Positions 15,836 through 25,627 are shown, counted from the stretch's first letter. The stretch: 64,000 bases of DNA from CALFVT01 sp964513675 (GCA_964513675.1 CAZEOD010000007.1:1-64000), one strand, 5' to 3'. The notes: generated by a model from the letters alone, not told the origin. Numbers and translations are program-made.

Positions 15836-18664
15836 TTAATGGGCGTCATTCCAATTCGCCGCGGCATGAGCCTCGACAATGAGGGGGACGGATATATTCA
15901 CCGCCGGTAAAGCCGCGCCTTCCATCACCGATGTCGCGGTTTTAATGAGCTGATCTGCCTGCGCCTGCGGGACTTCGAAGACAAGTTCATCATGGACTTG
16001 CAGAAGCATGCGCGCGCCGTCAATATCTGCGATGGCGCGCGGCATACGGATCATAGCCCGCCGCATGACATCCGACGCAGCGCCTTGAATCGGGGCATTA
16101 ATCGCCTGCCGCTCAGCAAAGCCGCGCACGGAGAAATTACGGTCATTAATACCTTTGACATGGCATTTTCGGCCAAAAATCGTTTTGACATAGCCAAATT
16201 GCTTAGCTTCGGCTTTACGGGCATCCATATAATCTTTGATGCCGGGGAATTTCTCGAAATAACTTTTGATATAATCACTGGCCTCGCCGCGTGAAATTCC
16301 AAGATTATTCGCCAAGCCAAAGGCCGAAATACCATAGATAATACCAAAGTTAATCGCTTTGGCTTTACGGCGTGTCTGCGGGTCCATATCTTTAATCGGA
16401 ACGCCGAACATTTCAGACGCGGTCAAAGCGTGAATATCAACACCCTCGGCAAAAGCCTGTTTCATATTCGGCAGATCTGCGACATGCGCCAAAAGACGCA
16501 GCTCGATTTGAGAGTAATCGGCCGCGACTAAAACATTACCCTCCTCAGCGACAAAGGCATCGCGAATTTTACGGCCATCTTCTGTGCGAATTGGGATATT
16601 TTGCAAATTCGGGTCAGTTGATGAGAGCCGCCCTGTGCTTGTTGCTGCCAAGGAAAAACTGGTATGAACGCGGCCTGTGTGCGGGTTTATCTGCGCCGTG
16701 AGGGCGTCGGTATATGTCGATTTCAGCTTGGCATAATGCCGCCAATCCAAAATCGTTTGCGGTAGTTTATGCCCCTCTCCTGCCAGCGTTTCCAAAACGC
16801 CGGCCCCCGTCTGCCATGCCCCTGTTTTAGTTTTCTTACCGCCCGGAAGCTCCATTTTATCAAAGAGGATTTCGCCAAGTTGTTTCGGAGAGCCAAGATT
16901 AAACTCACCCTCTGCGGCCTCATAAGCCTCGGCTTCGAGCCCTGCCATTTTTTGCGCAAAATCACCTGATAAACGCGCCAAGACAGCCCGATCGACTTTA
17001 ATGCCGTTATTTTCCATCCCGGCAATCACAGCCGGCAATTTGCGCTCTAATGTTTCATAAACGCTTGCGACTTGGTCTTGCCCCAATTTTGGCTTCAGAA
17101 ATTTCCATAACCGCAAGGTGACATCTGCATCTTCCGCCGCATAGGGCGTCGCGTCTTCGAGAGAAATTTGGTCAAAAGTTTTCGCTTTTTTACCCGTCCC
17201 CGCCAAATCTTTGAAAGAAATTGGCTTATGGGCGAAATGTTTATCGGATAGGAAATCCATCCCGTGACCATGCAGCCCGCCCGCCAAGGCATAGGATATC
17301 AACATGGTATCATCATAAGGCGCAGGATTAACGTCATAACGTTGAAACACGCCCAGATCATATTTAAAATTTTGCCCGACTTTCAAAATATCGGGGCTTT
17401 CAAGCACTGGCCGCAATATGTCTAAAGCGCGCTGGCGGTCTATTTGCACAGGCGCGCCCTCGCCGAACATATCTTCACCGCCAATATGAGCGAGCGGAAT
17501 ATAACAGGCTTCATTATCCGCAACCGCCAAACATATACCCACCATATTTGCAGCCGCGCTATCAAGGCTATCCGTCTCAAGATCAACGGCAATCACCCCG
17601 ACCTCTCGGCAGCGCGCGGCCCAATGCGACAGCCGGTCTTCGCTTTGAACACATTCATATAGGCTTTTATCAAAGGTTACATTGGCCGGCACATCCGCCA
17701 AGGCCGGCAATATATCGGCGGCATCATCACGGCGCAGCCCATCTGTGACGCCGTCTCCAAGCGCCGCAGTCACCCGCGCCGTCAGCGTTCGAAATTCCAT
17801 TTCATGTAGAAAGCCAAATAGCTCTTCGGGGTCAGGATCACGCACCGCCATATCCGCGAGCGGAACAGGGACATCAACATCGGTTTTCAGCGTGACAAGA
17901 TCGCGGGAAATCCGCGCCATATCTTTATTGGCGATAAGTTTTTCCCGCCGCGCATTTTGCTTAATCTCCGCTGCGCGCTCTAGTAGCGTATCAAGATCAC
18001 CATATTCATTGATTAAAAGCGCCGCCGTTTTTATGCCGATACCCGGCACGCCCGGCACGTTATCAACACTATCCCCCGCAAGGCTTTGCACATCAATTAC
18101 GCGCTCTGGCCCGACGCCGAATTTCTCTTGGACTTCGGCCACGCCAAAACTGCGGTTCTTCATTGTATCCAGCATGGTCACACGCTCAGAGACTAACTGC
18201 ATCAGGTCTTTATCGGAGCTAATGATGGTCACGCGCGCGCCTTTGGCTTCGGCTTGTTTGGCATAGGTCGCAATCAAGTCATCGGCTTCAAAGCCTGCCA
18301 TCTCAATGGCCGGCGCGCCAAAAGCGCGTGTCGCTTGGCGCGTGATCGGGAATTGCGGCACAAGATCTTCGGGCGGCGCGCCGCGGTTAGCTTTGTAAAG
18401 GTCATAAATATCATTACGAAATGTGTTGCCGGAGGCATCAAAGATAACCGCAAAATGAGTCGGGCGGCTGGCGTCCGTTTGGTCGCGAAGCAGTTTGAAC
18501 AGCATATTCGAAAATCCGGCAATCGCACCGATTGGCAAGCCGTCTGATTTTCGCGTCAAAGGCGGCAAGGCATGAAAGGCGCGGAAAATATAGCCAGACC
18601 CATCGACTAACACGACATGGGATTGGCGGTTCACCTCAGCCGGCTGCGGGGTAGGTTCAGACAT
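15836..18664 (-). CDS. polA: DNA polymerase I
   Basis: A 942-residue three-domain enzyme for Okazaki-fragment processing and excision repair. The 5'-3' exonuclease/flap domain covers about 1-310 (VDGSGYIFRAFHAL, GFEADDLIA). The 3'-5' proofreading domain keeps its acidic residues (AVDLETDSLD, VGQNFKYDLG, YAAEDADVTL), so proofreading should be active. The polymerase domain shows motif A VAADYSQIELRLLAHV, motif B RRKAKAINFGIIYG and motif C LLQVHDELVFE. Length is normal for the family. It is a single gene, convergent with btuB and divergent from the TonB-like gene at 18849. Confidence 0.97.
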   Translation of the reverse strand: MSEPTPQPAEVNRQSHVVLVDGSGYIFRAFHALPPLTRKSDGLPIGAIAGFSNMLFKLLRDQTDASRPTHFAVIFDASGNTFRNDIYDLYKANRGAPPEDLVPQFPITRQATRAFGAPAIEMAGFEADDLIATYAKQAEAKGARVTIISSDKDLMQLVSERVTMLDTMKNRSFGVAEVQEKFGVGPERVIDVQSLAGDSVDNVPGVPGIGIKTAALLINEYGDLDTLLERAAEIKQNARREKLIANKDMARISRDLVTLKTDVDVPVPLADMAVRDPDPEELFGFLHEMEFRTLTARVTAALGDGVTDGLRRDDAADILPALADVPANVTFDKSLYECVQSEDRLSHWAARCREVGVIAVDLETDSLDSAAANMVGICLAVADNEACYIPLAHIGGEDMFGEGAPVQIDRQRALDILRPVLESPDILKVGQNFKYDLGVFQRYDVNPAPYDDTMLISYALAGGLHGHGMDFLSDKHFAHKPISFKDLAGTGKKAKTFDQISLEDATPYAAEDADVTLRLWKFLKPKLGQDQVASVYETLERKLPAVIAGMENNGIKVDRAVLARLSGDFAQKMAGLEAEAYEAAEGEFNLGSPKQLGEILFDKMELPGGKKTKTGAWQTGAGVLETLAGEGHKLPQTILDWRHYAKLKSTYTDALTAQINPHTGRVHTSFSLAATSTGRLSSTDPNLQNIPIRTEDGRKIRDAFVAEEGNVLVAADYSQIELRLLAHVADLPNMKQAFAEGVDIHALTASEMFGVPIKDMDPQTRRKAKAINFGIIYGISAFGLANNLGISRGEASDYIKSYFEKFPGIKDYMDARKAEAKQFGYVKTIFGRKCHVKGINDRNFSVRGFAERQAINAPIQGAASDVMRRAMIRMPRAIADIDGARMLLQVHDELVFEVPQAQADQLIKTATSVMEGAALPAVNISVPLIVEAHAAANWNDAH

Positions 18665-18848
18665 AAAGACTCACTTTCTTATCCGCGTTATTTTGTGCGC
18701 CTATGCCCTTTTTTTCAAGGGGCTAGATCGGTTTATACCCTGTTTCTATATATTATCTGCCTGCCATATTTTCGCCTTAAGATTATGGTTAAGCAAAGCT
18801 ATGCGCAAAGGGATAGACGCCAAGAGGGCTTAAAGCGTAATAAGGGTT

Positions 18849-19823
18849 ATGTACCAAACTATTGACGAGACAGACAGCGCAGGTGATCCGCACTCCCCTG
18901 AGCTAAGATCGGGGCCGGCATCAGGGCCAACATCGGGGCTGCGAAAGGCGGGGCCTATGATAATATGGCTGATTATGATGGGGCTTGCCGCCGGGATCGC
19001 CGCCGTAATGTTAAGCCAGTATCAAGCGCCGCCCGTTGTCATCCATCCCGCAGAGCAAGCTGATGTAACCCAAGCCTTTCGCCGCATTCAGGCAGAAACT
19101 CGCCCCGCAATTCGCCGCGCGCTTTTGGTCGATTACGTCGAAAACTATCCGCAAAGCCCCATTATAAACGGCGCGCAGCAACAGCTTCGCGTCATGAATA
19201 CATATGAGGCTTCGGATTGGGCCAAGCTATCCGACATTATGTTCAGCGAAGACTTAACCGCCCTTGATAAAGATTTTGCGCTTAACCGCTATGTCGACCT
19301 ATGGGGCGAGGGTTTGGTGGGCAGCCGTGATGAGGAGGTCACGGCCTTTAAAGCCGCGCTAGACGCGCTTACCAGTAAGGCCGCTATTGACCGCAAATTC
19401 ATTCCTGAAAAAAGCCCGATCCCCACTACGATAGAGGCGGGCCAAATGGCGGGCGGGCAAAAAACGCGGCCCCCATTACCGCGCCCTGCCGCGCCCATTA
19501 TTCGCCGCCCCGTGAAAGTCCCGCAGGCGCAGCAAGAGATAACACCGCTGCGTATACGCCGTAACCGCGCCCCTGATTATCCGCGCCGCGCCTATGACCG
19601 CAGCATTGCGGCTGTGGTGGAACTTAGCCTGAATATTGATGAGCGCGGACGTGTTGGCCTGATAGAGACGGTAAATATTGATGCGCGCCGTTATAAGCGT
19701 GATTTTGAACGCGCCGCTCGCCGCGCGGCTAAACGCACGCGCTTTTACCCGAAAATGATTAATGGCCGCGCTGTGCCTGTGCGGGATATTCGTAAAACCT
19801 ATGTGTTTGATCCAGACCTATAA
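18849..19823 (+). CDS. TonB-like energy transducer
   Basis: A 324-residue protein with a cytoplasmic N-terminus of about 37 residues, one transmembrane helix (about 38-59), a periplasmic helical region, a Pro/Arg-rich linker (about 195-240) and a C-terminal TonB domain with RAPDYPRRAYDRSIAAVVEL and a V/I-x-x-D-x-x-G-R-V pattern. It could couple inner-membrane proton-motive force to outer-membrane receptors such as BtuB. exbB and exbD are not in the window, and the N-terminal helix lacks an obvious SxxxH motif, so partnership with ExbBD is uncertain. The start has only a weak AAGG ribosome site. Confidence 0.78.
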   Translation: MYQTIDETDSAGDPHSPELRSGPASGPTSGLRKAGPMIIWLIMMGLAAGIAAVMLSQYQAPPVVIHPAEQADVTQAFRRIQAETRPAIRRALLVDYVENYPQSPIINGAQQQLRVMNTYEASDWAKLSDIMFSEDLTALDKDFALNRYVDLWGEGLVGSRDEEVTAFKAALDALTSKAAIDRKFIPEKSPIPTTIEAGQMAGGQKTRPPLPRPAAPIIRRPVKVPQAQQEITPLRIRRNRAPDYPRRAYDRSIAAVVELSLNIDERGRVGLIETVNIDARRYKRDFERAARRAAKRTRFYPKMINGRAVPVRDIRKTYVFDPDL

Positions 19824-19919
19824 CGGCTGTTTTGTAACAGAGGGCTATTTAGCCGTAGGACTTAGGTTTAGTCATAGAACTCAGGCGGCTATGCAGCGGC
19901 AAAAGACATGATCGGCGGT

Positions 19920-20111
19920 TTAATGCCCGCCGGTTTTAGCGGCTGCATCTAAGACAAAAACGCGGTCACAATATTTACATTTTACCTGCGTATCTTGGCC
20001 CATATCCATCCAGACTTTGGGATGCCCCAGCGCGCCGCCGCCGCCATCACACGCAATGCGTGTTTTCGTCACGACAATGTGGTCGTTATTTTGCGCAGCA
20101 TCATTTGACAT
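19920..20111 (-). CDS. Zinc-finger (zf-CHCC) protein, NDUFS6-like
   Basis: A 63-residue protein with metal ligands Cys21, His30, Cys45 and Cys48 in the order C-x8-H-x14-C-x2-C, the zf-CHCC pattern shared with the mitochondrial complex I subunit NDUFS6. The conserved segments CDGGGGALGHPKVWMDM and VKCKYCDRVFV are both present. In alphaproteobacteria the homologue is an accessory subunit or assembly factor of NADH:quinone oxidoreductase; other complex I genes are not here. It is divergent from the ABC ATPase at 20243. Confidence 0.88.
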   Translation of the reverse strand: MSNDAAQNNDHIVVTKTRIACDGGGGALGHPKVWMDMGQDTQVKCKYCDRVFVLDAAAKTGGH

Positions 20112-20242
20112 TGTTACCTCTTGGCGTCACACAGCCCCGACAATCTTGCGGGATTTAAGTTAGCGGTGTAAGTCAGACGCGCGCTCAGGTCAATCCGCAA
20201 GCGCGCGTAAAATGAGCGCATAAGCACAGAGCAATAGACCTT

Positions 20243-21199
20243 ATGAAAAACAGCCCTGCTATCGAGATTAACGGCCTTAAAAAGACCTATAAGAAAACGC
20301 GCAAAGCGCCCGCAAAGACCGCGCTTAAAAATATTGACCTGACAATACCGCAAGGCTCTATTTTTGGCTTGCTTGGCCCGAATGGTGCGGGGAAATCGAC
20401 CTTAATTAATATCCTCGCGGGGCTTGTGATTAAATCCGAAGGCCAGGCAAAAATTTGCGGCTATGATATCACAGAGCAATCGCGGCAAGCCCGCGCCTCC
20501 ATTGGTGTTGTGCCGCAGGAAATTGCAATGGATGTTTATTTTTCACCGGCCCAAGCGCTGGAGATACAAGCCGGATATTACGGCGTGCCTAAATCAGAGC
20601 GGCGGACAGATGACATTTTAAGGGCGCTTGGGCTTTATGAAAAGCGCGATGCCTATGTGCGCCAATTATCGGGCGGTATGAAACGGCGGCTTTTAATCGG
20701 CAAAGCGCTTGTTCATAATCCGCCTGTTTTGATATTGGATGAACCCACCGCAGGGGTCGATATTGAACTGCGCCGCCAAATGTGGGATTATGTCCAAGAG
20801 CTTCATGCCAAGGGGACAACCATTATTCTGACAACCCATTATCTGGAAGAAGCCGAAGCGCTTTGTGACCGAGTTGCGATTATTGACCAAGGCGAGATTG
20901 TCGCCAATGACGAGACAAAGACCTTGCTCTCCCGCCTCGATCAGCGCACATTAATCGTCTCGCCGGAGACAGAACTAACAGCCCTCCCCCAAAGCCTAAC
21001 GCCACTGGATGCGAGCCTGAAACCCAATGGCGATATTGCGATTAATTACCGAAGCGGCACAACGCGGGTCACAGCCCTTATTGAACAGATTCGTAGCAGC
21101 GGCATTGCCATTGCTGATTTGCGCACGGAGCAGCCTGATCTAGAAGATGTGTTTATGTCCTTAACCTATGACCGCGAGGGCCATGTTGCGACGACATAG
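20243..21199 (+). CDS. ABC transporter ATP-binding protein (YadG/CcmA-like), no permease nearby
   Basis: A 318-residue ATPase with Walker A GPNGAGKST (45-53), signature LSGGMKRR (about 142-149), Walker B VLILDEPTAGVD (about 162-173) and the H-loop TTHY. Residues past about 235 form the C-terminal extension seen in drug/ion and ABC-2-type exporters. Such ATPases usually work with an ABC-2 permease of the YadH type, but the next gene is ptsP on the other strand, seven bases away, and no permease lies upstream. The partner must be elsewhere or the gene acts in another role. Substrate unknown. Confidence 0.88.
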   Translation: MKNSPAIEINGLKKTYKKTRKAPAKTALKNIDLTIPQGSIFGLLGPNGAGKSTLINILAGLVIKSEGQAKICGYDITEQSRQARASIGVVPQEIAMDVYFSPAQALEIQAGYYGVPKSERRTDDILRALGLYEKRDAYVRQLSGGMKRRLLIGKALVHNPPVLILDEPTAGVDIELRRQMWDYVQELHAKGTTIILTTHYLEEAEALCDRVAIIDQGEIVANDETKTLLSRLDQRTLIVSPETELTALPQSLTPLDASLKPNGDIAINYRSGTTRVTALIEQIRSSGIAIADLRTEQPDLEDVFMSLTYDREGHVATT

Positions 21200-21205
21200 C
21201 CCGCT

Positions 21206-23530
21206 TTAAATCGGAATACCTTCATCAAGGCAAAACTTACGCACGGATTCGCGAATCGAACTCAGGCGCGAATCCCGTGAAATAAGCGGTTTTATATAAG
21301 CCGCGAGTTTCTCTGCATTTAAAGCTAAAAGCGCGCTTTTTACGGGGCCAATACCAATCGCAGGCATGGACAGCGTATTATAACCAATCGCAACCAGAAC
21401 CATCGCTTCTAACGGACGGCCCGCTAAAGAGCCGCAAACAGAGGCCGGAACATTATTACGGTGGCAGCCATCCGCAATATCTTTCAACATTGAAACCGCC
21501 GCAGGATGAAGCGGGTCATAACGCTCTGCAACACGCACATTATCGCGGTCTGCCGCAAAGAAAAACTGCAATAAATCATTCGCCCCAACGGAGACAAAGT
21601 CTGCATGGTCACAAATCGCATTAATCGACCAGGCTAAAGCCGGGGTTTCAAGCATAACGCCGACTTCAATTTTCGTCGGTAAATCTGCGCCAAATTTTGA
21701 GGCCCGCTCAACCTCGCGGCGGCATAAGGCCTTGGCGTCCATAAACTCATCAACGGTGGTGACCATTGGAAACATCACGCGAAGCTCTTTTCCCGCCCCC
21801 GCCGCGACAAGCGCGCGAAGTTGATAGCGCATAAGCCCCGGCCGATCGAGGCCAATCCGAATGGCCCGCCAGCCGATCGCTGGATTTTGTTCGGGTACAG
21901 GGTCCATATAGGGCAGAATTTTATCCCCGCCTAAATCAAGTGTGCGAAAGGTGACAGGCCGCTCGCCCGCCTTATCAATCGCTTGGCGGTAAAGCTCTGT
22001 TTGCTCTTTTAATTTCGGCATGAAATTAGAGACCATAAATTGAAACTCTGTCCGAAATAATCCAATACCGTCCGCGCCGGATTGCTCTAATTGCGGCAGA
22101 TCCATCACAAGCCCCGCATTAAGCTGAAGGCTTATATGCCGGCCATCTTGGGTAATGGCGGGGCGGTTTTTTATCGTTTCAAAAGCTTTGCTCACTTCGC
22201 CGCGTATGCGCATCCGCAGTTGGAAACCATGTATCTGCGATTCAAGCGGGCGAATATTGACAACCCCGCTTTCCCCGTCAACGAGAACGGGATCACCGAG
22301 CTCGACATAATCCAAAATACCTTCGGCGCGGCCAACTAGCGGGATACCAATGGCGCGGCAAATAATGGCCGTATGACTAGACGCGGCCCCTTCTTCGAGG
22401 ACAATCGCGCGTAGGCTTTTGCGGTCATAATCGAGCAGCTCAGCCGGGCCGAGGTCACGCGCAAATAAAATGGCGTCATCGGGCAGGTTTTTCTGCCCCA
22501 TTGCAATATTCTCACCCGATAAGGCCCGTATCAGCCGATTGGCTAAATCTTCAAGGTCATGCAAACGGGCGCGCAAATAAGAATCGTGCGCTTTCATTAA
22601 TCGCGCGCGGTTTTCATTTCGAACCCGCTCCACCGCCGCTTCGGCCGTGAGGCCCGAATGAACGGCCTCGCGCAACCGCCCAACCCAGCGGCGATCATAG
22701 GCAAACATGCGGTAAGTTTCGTAAATTTCTTTTGACGCCCGATTAAGCGAGGCCGCCTCTCCGCTGACCATCGCATCAACAGAGGCCCGCAAAATTTTAA
22801 CGCCCTCTTCAAGCCGGATTTCCTCTGCCGCGACATCTTTTGATAGGCGGTCTTCGGGGGAGAGCGGGGTGATATGTAATATGGCTTGACCTTCGGCAAG
22901 GCCATCAGCAAAGGCGTTTCCGCGCACTGTTTCGGGTTTGGTTTGCGCGAGCGTAATACCTTTCAGCGCCGCTTTTTTACCGCCCGTTCGTTCATCATCA
23001 ATAATGATTTGGGCCAGCAACATGGCAATCGTTAGCAGTTCCTCATTATCATCTTCATCAAATTCTCGGGCCTCTAGGCTTTGCACAACCAGCACGCCCA
23101 AAACGCGCCCTCCGCGCAAAATCGGCACGCCCAGAAAAGACTTAAATGGGTCTTCGCCTGTCTCTTTTTTATATGAAAATAAAGGGTGCGACGGCGCATC
23201 GGCGAGATTCAGCGGCTTGGCCGTCAAAGCGACATGGCCAACCAAGCCCTCGCCGCGCTTAAGGCGCGTTTTATGAACCGCTGATTTTTTAAGGCCTTGC
23301 GTGGCGGATAGCTCAAGATCTTTGCTATTGCCGCGTATCAGATAAATCGACGCTACATTGACTTTAATCGAGGTCGAAATCGCGGCGACAAAATCATCAA
23401 GGCGCTCTTGAACCGATTCTGTTCCCTGCATAGCCTTTCGAATTGCAGGCATTAACTGCCGCCGCGGGGTCTTTATATCGGGTTTAGCACTCACAGGGGC
23501 GTATATGCCCGCCGATGGGTAGAAAGGCAA
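21206..23530 (-). CDS. ptsP: PtsP, enzyme I of the nitrogen phosphotransferase system
   Basis: Up to 774 residues: an N-terminal GAF domain (about 40-175), the phospho-His domain with EGAASSHTAIICRA (His386), and a C-terminal PEP-binding TIM barrel (FRTEF, ASVCGSLAG-type loop). It takes phosphate from PEP and passes it to the HPr at 9776. The GAF domain in this family senses glutamine. The start is uncertain: the longest frame begins with TTG at 23530, a GTG lies at 23494, and an ATG at 23452 would cut into the conserved PRRQL region, so one of the first two is preferred. None has a strong ribosome site. Confidence 0.93.
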   Translation of the reverse strand: MPFYPSAGIYAPVSAKPDIKTPRRQLMPAIRKAMQGTESVQERLDDFVAAISTSIKVNVASIYLIRGNSKDLELSATQGLKKSAVHKTRLKRGEGLVGHVALTAKPLNLADAPSHPLFSYKKETGEDPFKSFLGVPILRGGRVLGVLVVQSLEAREFDEDDNEELLTIAMLLAQIIIDDERTGGKKAALKGITLAQTKPETVRGNAFADGLAEGQAILHITPLSPEDRLSKDVAAEEIRLEEGVKILRASVDAMVSGEAASLNRASKEIYETYRMFAYDRRWVGRLREAVHSGLTAEAAVERVRNENRARLMKAHDSYLRARLHDLEDLANRLIRALSGENIAMGQKNLPDDAILFARDLGPAELLDYDRKSLRAIVLEEGAASSHTAIICRAIGIPLVGRAEGILDYVELGDPVLVDGESGVVNIRPLESQIHGFQLRMRIRGEVSKAFETIKNRPAITQDGRHISLQLNAGLVMDLPQLEQSGADGIGLFRTEFQFMVSNFMPKLKEQTELYRQAIDKAGERPVTFRTLDLGGDKILPYMDPVPEQNPAIGWRAIRIGLDRPGLMRYQLRALVAAGAGKELRVMFPMVTTVDEFMDAKALCRREVERASKFGADLPTKIEVGVMLETPALAWSINAICDHADFVSVGANDLLQFFFAADRDNVRVAERYDPLHPAAVSMLKDIADGCHRNNVPASVCGSLAGRPLEAMVLVAIGYNTLSMPAIGIGPVKSALLALNAEKLAAYIKPLISRDSRLSSIRESVRKFCLDEGIPI

Positions 23531-23551
23531 ATGATTGCAGACAATAGATAT

Positions 23552-23576
23552 AAAAAAACCGCCCGATAGGCGGCTT
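23552..23576 (-). terminator. Rho-independent terminator after the secreted protein at 23603
   Basis: On the minus strand a GCCGCC/GGCGG stem with a short loop is followed by seven T residues. It separates the upstream secreted-protein gene from ptsP on the same strand. Confidence 0.8.
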
Positions 23577-23602
23577 AAATCTTTATGTTCAGAGCGTTAA
23601 AC

Positions 23603-24430
23603 CTACCAACCGCAGCTTGAGGCGGCCTGAACAGGCCCGCCGTAACGCGAAAAAACGGTTTTCGGTGTGCAGCAGGTGTTACAGACAGGCACAGGGGTGC
23701 GCACATAGATGACAGGACGAACGACCTGATAAACTGTTGGCACTGTGCGAACAACTTTGCGAACAACTGTCCGAACAACCGGTTTCGGCTTGATGACATT
23801 ATAACAGCCCAGAACTTTAGCGCCGCCCGGATTATGTACCGATACAGGGCAGCTTGTCGGCTGCAAGCTTTCATTCGCGCCAAGCCCTGACATAACAGAG
23901 CGTGTCAATGGCGCGACAGAATAATCAGAATAGGCCGCTGAAATTGAGCTAGACCCAAAGGCGGATGTCGTCGATAGGCAAATGCCATCGGCTTGGCGCG
24001 TTGAGCCTGCGGGGCAGGCCGCGCTCGAAACAGCGCGAGATGATGTTTGGTAACGAATAGGCGCGGCGGCATAAGACGTTGATGATTGGCTCGATGCTGA
24101 GCTGTAACGAATAGGCGCTGTTGAGCTATGCGCCGCCGCATTATGAGCCGACCATGTCGATAGAGCCGGCGGGTTATAAGCCGAATGTGCNNNNNNNNNN
24201 NNNNNNNNNNNNNNNNNNNNNNNNNNNNNNNNNNNNNNNNNNNNNNNNNNNNNNNNNNNNNNNNNNNNNNNNNNNNNNNNNNNNNNNNNNGCCGAATGTG
24301 CCGCTGTGCTTGTAGATGAATGACAATGTGTGCTGCTGTGGCAATCGGCCTGTGCTGTACCTGCAAAAGCTAATGTAGAAATTGCGCCAAGAGATGACAC
24401 AATCATTTTTTTTGTAAATTGACGGGCCAT
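23603..24430 (-). CDS. Secreted low-complexity Ala/Ser/His-rich protein, interrupted by a scaffold gap
   Basis: Not a family I recognise. Signal peptide about 1-28 (cut after AQA), then a His/Ser/Thr-rich stretch, a 100-N gap (24191-24290), Ala/Ser/Tyr-rich sequence, one CPAG-x6-DG-x-CL motif, and a Val/Arg-rich C-terminal part with VVRPVI and a C-x2-CC cluster before TVFSRYGG. The same GCACATTCGGC (Ala-His-Ser-Ala) stands on both sides of the gap, so a tandem repeat probably broke the assembly, and the true length is unknown. The ATG at 24430 has a GGAGGG site. The gene at 24575 shares the signal-peptide layout and the VVRPVI...SRYG ending, so they look like paralogues. Confidence 0.7.
   Translation of the reverse strand: MARQFTKKMIVSSLGAISTLAFAGTAQADCHSSTHCHSSTSTAAHSXXXXXXXXXXXXXXXXXXXXXXXXXXXXXXXXXXAHSAYNPPALSTWSAHNAAAHSSTAPIRYSSASSQSSTSYAAAPIRYQTSSRAVSSAACPAGSTRQADGICLSTTSAFGSSSISAAYSDYSVAPLTRSVMSGLGANESLQPTSCPVSVHNPGGAKVLGCYNVIKPKPVVRTVVRKVVRTVPTVYQVVRPVIYVRTPVPVCNTCCTPKTVFSRYGGPVQAASSCGW
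24191..24290. other. Scaffold gap of 100 N
   Basis: A round-number placeholder, so the true length is unknown. It is flanked by the same 11-base sequence CCGAATGTGC-type repeat on both sides, within the coding region of the secreted protein. Confidence 0.98.
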
Positions 24431-24511
24431 GCTGGTCCCTCCTCGCATAATGAAACAATTAGCGAAGACGCAGCAATATCCATGCCAAACTCTATAATTT
24501 ACCTTTAATAG

Positions 24512-24552
24512 AATAAAAAACGCGGCCCTGAGCTTTGGCTCAGACCCGCGCT
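24512..24552 (-). terminator. Rho-independent terminator after the secreted protein at 24575
   Basis: On the minus strand, GCGGGTCTGAGC pairs imperfectly with GCTCAGGGCCGC around CAAA, followed by TTTTTTATT. Confidence 0.82.
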
Positions 24553-24574
24553 TTCACTCTATATATAGGCTCGC

Positions 24575-25627
24575 TTAATAATTCCAGCGGCCCTGTTGAG
24601 CTTGCGGCCACCCGACATGGCCTGCATTATGATGCGGCGCGTGAATTTGCGGCGCCTGCATGTAAGGAGCTTGAATATGGGGCGCTGGCTGCGCATGACC
24701 CGTGTGGCCATAGCGGCTGTTAATCACCGTATTTTCGCAATATACGGGCTGGGCCACAGCTACAGGAATGACAGGACGAACCACTTGCTGCTGAATTTGA
24801 ACAGGCTGAATAGGCTTAACTGGAGCTTGGCGCTTACAGATAACCTGCGTAGCTAATGTGTCCCCAAAAAGAGTCGGCCCTGACACTTTTTCCCAATATG
24901 TACCATCGGCGGCCACAGATGACGCGGCGCTGCTGACTGTTTGGCTATGGCCTGAAACATGGCCCAAAGATGGCTGCGCGATCCGTATGCCGCCAGTATG
25001 ATGCGAAACGGCACTATGCGAATGGTAAGACTGCGTTAGGCCTGAAGCGAGCAACCGATTAGCCGTCGCCGGATTGCGGTCAACATAAGATGTCGGGATA
25101 TGAGCGATGCCCGGCGTGAAGGTATTTTCTCCATATTGGCGCGGCTGAAAAGCAGAGGCATTATACCCGCCGCCATATTGCACACGCGGCGCAATAACGG
25201 GCGAAATAACGGGCGCAGGTGCAACCCGTAACGGCGCGGCAATAAGAGGCTGCTGAACCGGCGCTTGGAACGTAAGGTTAACAGGCTGGCCCATGTTTTG
25301 GCGGCAATATTGCGTTGTTGTCGGATGACATCCCCCCGTAAACCCGCTGGGCGCATCACCAAGGCTCGCCAAATTTTGCTGCCCATATAGACGCGTAATC
25401 GAGACAGTCGGCGCTGTGCGGATATGAACAGAGCGAAGCCCCTGCAAAGGCTGACGCACATTAACCGCTAAAGGATCAAAGCTCGGAGCCCCCGATGCAT
25501 TATAAACAACGCCCGGATTGCAATTTTGCCCGCCGCCCGGCGCGCAATGCCCTGCAAAAGCTGCCGGAGCAGCCATAATAAAACCAAGGCTGCTAACAGC
25601 CGTTAAACCAAAACGAAACCGACGCAT
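24575..25627 (-). CDS. Secreted low-complexity Ala/Gln/Pro/His-rich protein
   Basis: A 350-residue protein of unknown function. Signal peptide about 1-25 (cut after AFA). The mature part is low in charge and rich in Ala, Gln, Pro, Ser, Tyr and His, with a few Cys. A Gln/Val/Pro-rich part (about 275-300) carries QQQVVRPVI, then a Cys and TVINSRYGH, matching the end of the downstream paralogue at 23603. The tail repeats QAPY/QAP-His units (PHIQAPYMQAPQIHAP). Such composition suits an extracellular or surface protein, perhaps part of an adhesive or matrix layer; that is inference. It has its own terminator. Confidence 0.72.
   Translation of the reverse strand: MRRFRFGLTAVSSLGFIMAAPAAFAGHCAPGGGQNCNPGVVYNASGAPSFDPLAVNVRQPLQGLRSVHIRTAPTVSITRLYGQQNLASLGDAPSGFTGGCHPTTTQYCRQNMGQPVNLTFQAPVQQPLIAAPLRVAPAPVISPVIAPRVQYGGGYNASAFQPRQYGENTFTPGIAHIPTSYVDRNPATANRLLASGLTQSYHSHSAVSHHTGGIRIAQPSLGHVSGHSQTVSSAASSVAADGTYWEKVSGPTLFGDTLATQVICKRQAPVKPIQPVQIQQQVVRPVIPVAVAQPVYCENTVINSRYGHTGHAQPAPHIQAPYMQAPQIHAPHHNAGHVGWPQAQQGRWNY

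Noticed and set aside
17682..18266. A 194-codon plus-strand frame opposite polA
   Set aside because: Ser/Arg-rich antisense of the PolA exonuclease domain; no independent signal.
23603..25627. Considered whether the two secreted proteins are halves of one broken gene
   Set aside because: Each has its own signal peptide, ribosome region and terminator.
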